From the NCBI GenBank assembly GCA_019114005.1, contig DXGH01000027.1:1-64000 (forward strand): 64,000 bases of DNA, in the 5' to 3' direction. This document shows positions 62,186 to 64,000 of this stretch, in pieces. The notes under the pieces are model-generated. The model was not told where the DNA came from. It was given only the letters and a program-made list of their open reading frames with translations, and searched no databases. Both the position numbers and the translations under genes were made by a program. Origin of the DNA: Candidatus Acetatifactor stercoripullorum. Its GTDB lineage: Bacteria; Bacillota; Clostridia; Lachnospirales; Lachnospiraceae. The first letter of the stretch is position 1. Each line of letters opens with the position of its first letter.

Positions 62186-63904
62186 TCAACGTCCAAAACC
62201 GTCTGCTTTTTCATATACTGGAATAAGATCAGTCTCTACACTGAACCAGCCGCTTTGTATCCTCTCCTTGGTATAGAAATCCCGCCACTGCCCGTCCGGC
62301 AGATAAACCCGCCGCGAGGAGGCGCCCACAGGCATGGGCGCTACCAATAAATTGTCGCAAAACAAATATTCATCGTCCAGCTGATAGGTTTCTGTGTCGT
62401 CCGTGTAATCGCTCACCAGCGCCCTGACCGGCGGAATTCCCGTCCTGCGGTATCCTTCAAAGGCTCTCATTAAGAGCGGCTTCAAGGTTTCACGCAGCGC
62501 CAAAAGAGCCTTTGTCTCTGCCTCACAGCACAGTGTTTCCCAGGGAAATTCCTTACAGTACCACGCATTCAGCAGACATTGAGGCGAAAACACGCCGATC
62601 TGCAGCCTTTTTAAAAATTCCTCCTTTGAAGCGGCGTCCCTTACCTCCGGCGTCCACAAAAGTCCGCCGAAGCCTGCGGTGACACAGCCTCGGATAAAAT
62701 CTGTGTAATCATAAAGATCACTGTATAAAACAAAGGGATACGGCGCGCAAAGCGCCCCCGCGTTTCGCACTTCGGAAAAGGCGGGCTTCCCATCCAGCGC
62801 CTCCAATATCGTCTGCATATACAAGACGCCGAACAGCGCATGATATTGCTCCCCATCCATTCCAGAGGGAAAATCCGCCATATTGGGAAAAGACCAGCTT
62901 CCCGTATAATCACTCCCATCGCACTCATCCAGCTTAAAGCCGTCCACTCCCATTGCCACCAGCTTTTTATGGTAAGCCGCAAAAATACTGCGGGCCTCCT
63001 TCAGAGAAAAATCCGGCACTCCCCCTCCCCAGACCGTGTAATTTCCCATCAGAAGGTACAATTCCTTATAAATCGGCGAATCTGGATGTACAAAGCCATG
63101 CTCCCACAAATTTACATGAAAGCCGAGCCGTCTCAGCGAAGCAAGCAGGAAATCTGGATTCGGATACAGCTCTTTGTTCCACACATATGAGCAGGGATAA
63201 GCCTTTGACTGCCAGCCCGGCTCCAGCCCGATGCAGCCCACTGCAAATCCCCCTTCTCTCAGTCTTTTGGCCGCACGAAGAACCTGCTCCTGGGAATATC
63301 TGCTGTAGCAGCGGTACACGGCGGAAAGCCCCCACTCTGGAACTGCGCAGCCTCCTCCCGACAGCATATTGTATTGCGCAACGATATCCGTAATGGTCCC
63401 GCCCTCTATCACATAAAGGGTTACACCCTGTGCCGCTGGAATAAAAATACTGATATTGGAGCTTCCCAAGTCCCTGAAAGCATATAAATCCTCTGTCGAA
63501 ACAGCGATATCTCCGGCCTCCCGGATTCCCCCGTCCGCTCCTTTCAGATCGGAAGATCCAAAATAAAATTCTGCCTGACGCGCTGTGTCCACATAGATTC
63601 CATATCCTGCGGTGCTGACAAAAAAAGGAACCGGCGCATGGGAATCCCCCGTAGCGGCCACTGGATCGGCGTTTGGCCGCAAGGTAAGCTTCTTTCCCCG
63701 CAGTGCAAACGCCTTCAGCTGCAGGCCCAGTCCATAAATCTGCTCCTTTGCCCCCAGCGGCAGCGTCAGGGAGCACCCCCTGGCGCTGCATCGAAATTTA
63801 ATCTGATTTGTATGATAATTTATCTTCGTTTCTATATATGTAAAATTTTTGCAGAACAAAGCCGGAGTAATTGATTCCGGGGTTCCAAATACGATTTTTT
63901 TCAT
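62186..63904 (-). CDS. GH31 glycosidase, short form
   Basis: A 572-residue cytoplasmic GH31 enzyme. The N-terminal beta-sandwich is followed by a barrel with GLEPGWQ near residue 225, NLWEHGF near 265, the nucleophile motif DGFKLDECDGSD (Asp near 325) and YDYTDFIRG, a probable acid/base region, near 395. The end, LPDGQWRDFYT, is in the proximal C-terminal domain, and the distal domain found in larger GH31 enzymes is missing. Alpha-glucosidase- or alpha-galactosidase-type specificity is possible. Its ATG overlaps the stop of the preceding gene as ATGA. Confidence 0.85.
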   Translation of the reverse strand: MKKIVFGTPESITPALFCKNFTYIETKINYHTNQIKFRCSARGCSLTLPLGAKEQIYGLGLQLKAFALRGKKLTLRPNADPVAATGDSHAPVPFFVSTAGYGIYVDTARQAEFYFGSSDLKGADGGIREAGDIAVSTEDLYAFRDLGSSNISIFIPAAQGVTLYVIEGGTITDIVAQYNMLSGGGCAVPEWGLSAVYRCYSRYSQEQVLRAAKRLREGGFAVGCIGLEPGWQSKAYPCSYVWNKELYPNPDFLLASLRRLGFHVNLWEHGFVHPDSPIYKELYLLMGNYTVWGGGVPDFSLKEARSIFAAYHKKLVAMGVDGFKLDECDGSDYTGSWSFPNMADFPSGMDGEQYHALFGVLYMQTILEALDGKPAFSEVRNAGALCAPYPFVLYSDLYDYTDFIRGCVTAGFGGLLWTPEVRDAASKEEFLKRLQIGVFSPQCLLNAWYCKEFPWETLCCEAETKALLALRETLKPLLMRAFEGYRRTGIPPVRALVSDYTDDTETYQLDDEYLFCDNLLVAPMPVGASSRRVYLPDGQWRDFYTKERIQSGWFSVETDLIPVYEKADGFGR

Positions 63905-64000
63905 CCCTTCCCCTCATCCTTTCCAGCCGGCGGCTTTTCCAAATCACATCTGATTCCCGCAAATGCGAAAGGATACAGGGACGTGTCCAATACAATCCTG
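63901..64000 (-). CDS. C-terminal end of an upstream gene, partial
   Basis: The last 32 codons of a minus-strand gene enter at the window edge. The frame reads LDTSLYPFAFAGIRCDLEK and ends ...DEGKG, with its stop overlapping the GH31 start (ATGA). The coupling makes it a likely real gene of the same operon. Too little is visible to identify the product. Confidence 0.45.
   Translation of the reverse strand, partial: RIVLDTSLYPFAFAGIRCDLEKPPAGKDEGKG

Noticed and set aside
62070-62190. Continuation of GH31 in a second frame (TVLDVEIPENNRASKFDI)
   Set aside because: It is about 30 codons in an AT-rich promoter region and does not resemble the GH31 C-terminal domain, so it is probably chance; it is mentioned under the GH31 finding for checking.

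Overview
The window looks like a chromosome segment of a gut-type Clostridia bacterium, most likely a Lachnospiraceae member. The reasons are strong AGGAGG ribosome sites, Firmicute-type LplB/YtcP sugar ABC transporters, GPH and MFS sugar transporters, YesN-like AraC regulators, and a Tn1549-like mobile element. No rRNA, tRNA or CRISPR array was seen. Species assignment is inference.

Positions 1 to about 4,540 are the right-hand end of an integrative conjugative or mobilizable element: a candidate oriT with three perfect inverted repeats, a MobC-like protein, a MOBP-type relaxase, a ParB-like protein, a small ORF and a large serine recombinase. The recombinase frame runs through the element boundary and ends antisense to the 3' end of the next chromosomal gene, so the element sits at the end of an alpha-galactosidase gene.

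Positions 4,541-14,369 (minus strand) form one compact galactoside operon: chemoreceptor, TetR regulator, GH2 beta-galactosidase, a glycosyltransferase-like protein, GPH symporter and GH36 alpha-galactosidase. Positions 14,627-19,370 hold signalling and transport genes: a GGDEF protein with a probable N-terminal frameshift, a YitT protein with a divergent MerR regulator, and an MFS transporter with a divergent AraC regulator.

Positions 19,377-34,994 form a divergent amino-sugar locus. The minus strand carries a binding protein, two ABC permeases, an alpha/beta hydrolase, two cysteine-motif Gfo/Idh oxidoreductases, an MFS transporter, NagA and a GH109-like NAD-dependent glycosidase. The plus strand carries NagB, a membrane-bound AraC sensor-regulator and a D-2-hydroxyacid dehydrogenase. 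Together these suggest uptake and oxidoreductive breakdown of N-acetylhexosamine-containing glycans.

Positions 35,021-46,090 (minus) carry a MacB-type efflux system, rhamnose mutarotase, a CPBP protease, a LacI regulator, and glycogen/maltodextrin genes (malQ, glgP) controlled through a clear LacI operator by a second LacI gene. Positions 46,092-48,200 are a scar of duplication. A promoter region and the end of a lipoprotein gene occur twice as direct repeats around a SEC-C protein and the lipoprotein, and the second copy supplies the C-terminus of the neighbouring GDSL gene.

Positions 48,158-63,904 (minus) hold a second glycan-utilization locus: GH31, binding protein, AraC regulator, GH38 alpha-mannosidase-like enzyme lacking the canonical nucleophile motif, a HAD phosphatase with an N-terminal extension, two permeases, an unrecognised 667-residue putative barrel enzyme, a clan GH-D glycosidase, a DMT transporter and a GxDLY/GDSL esterase. 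This locus and the GH109/Gfo-Idh locus are the best candidates for undescribed glycan-processing systems.
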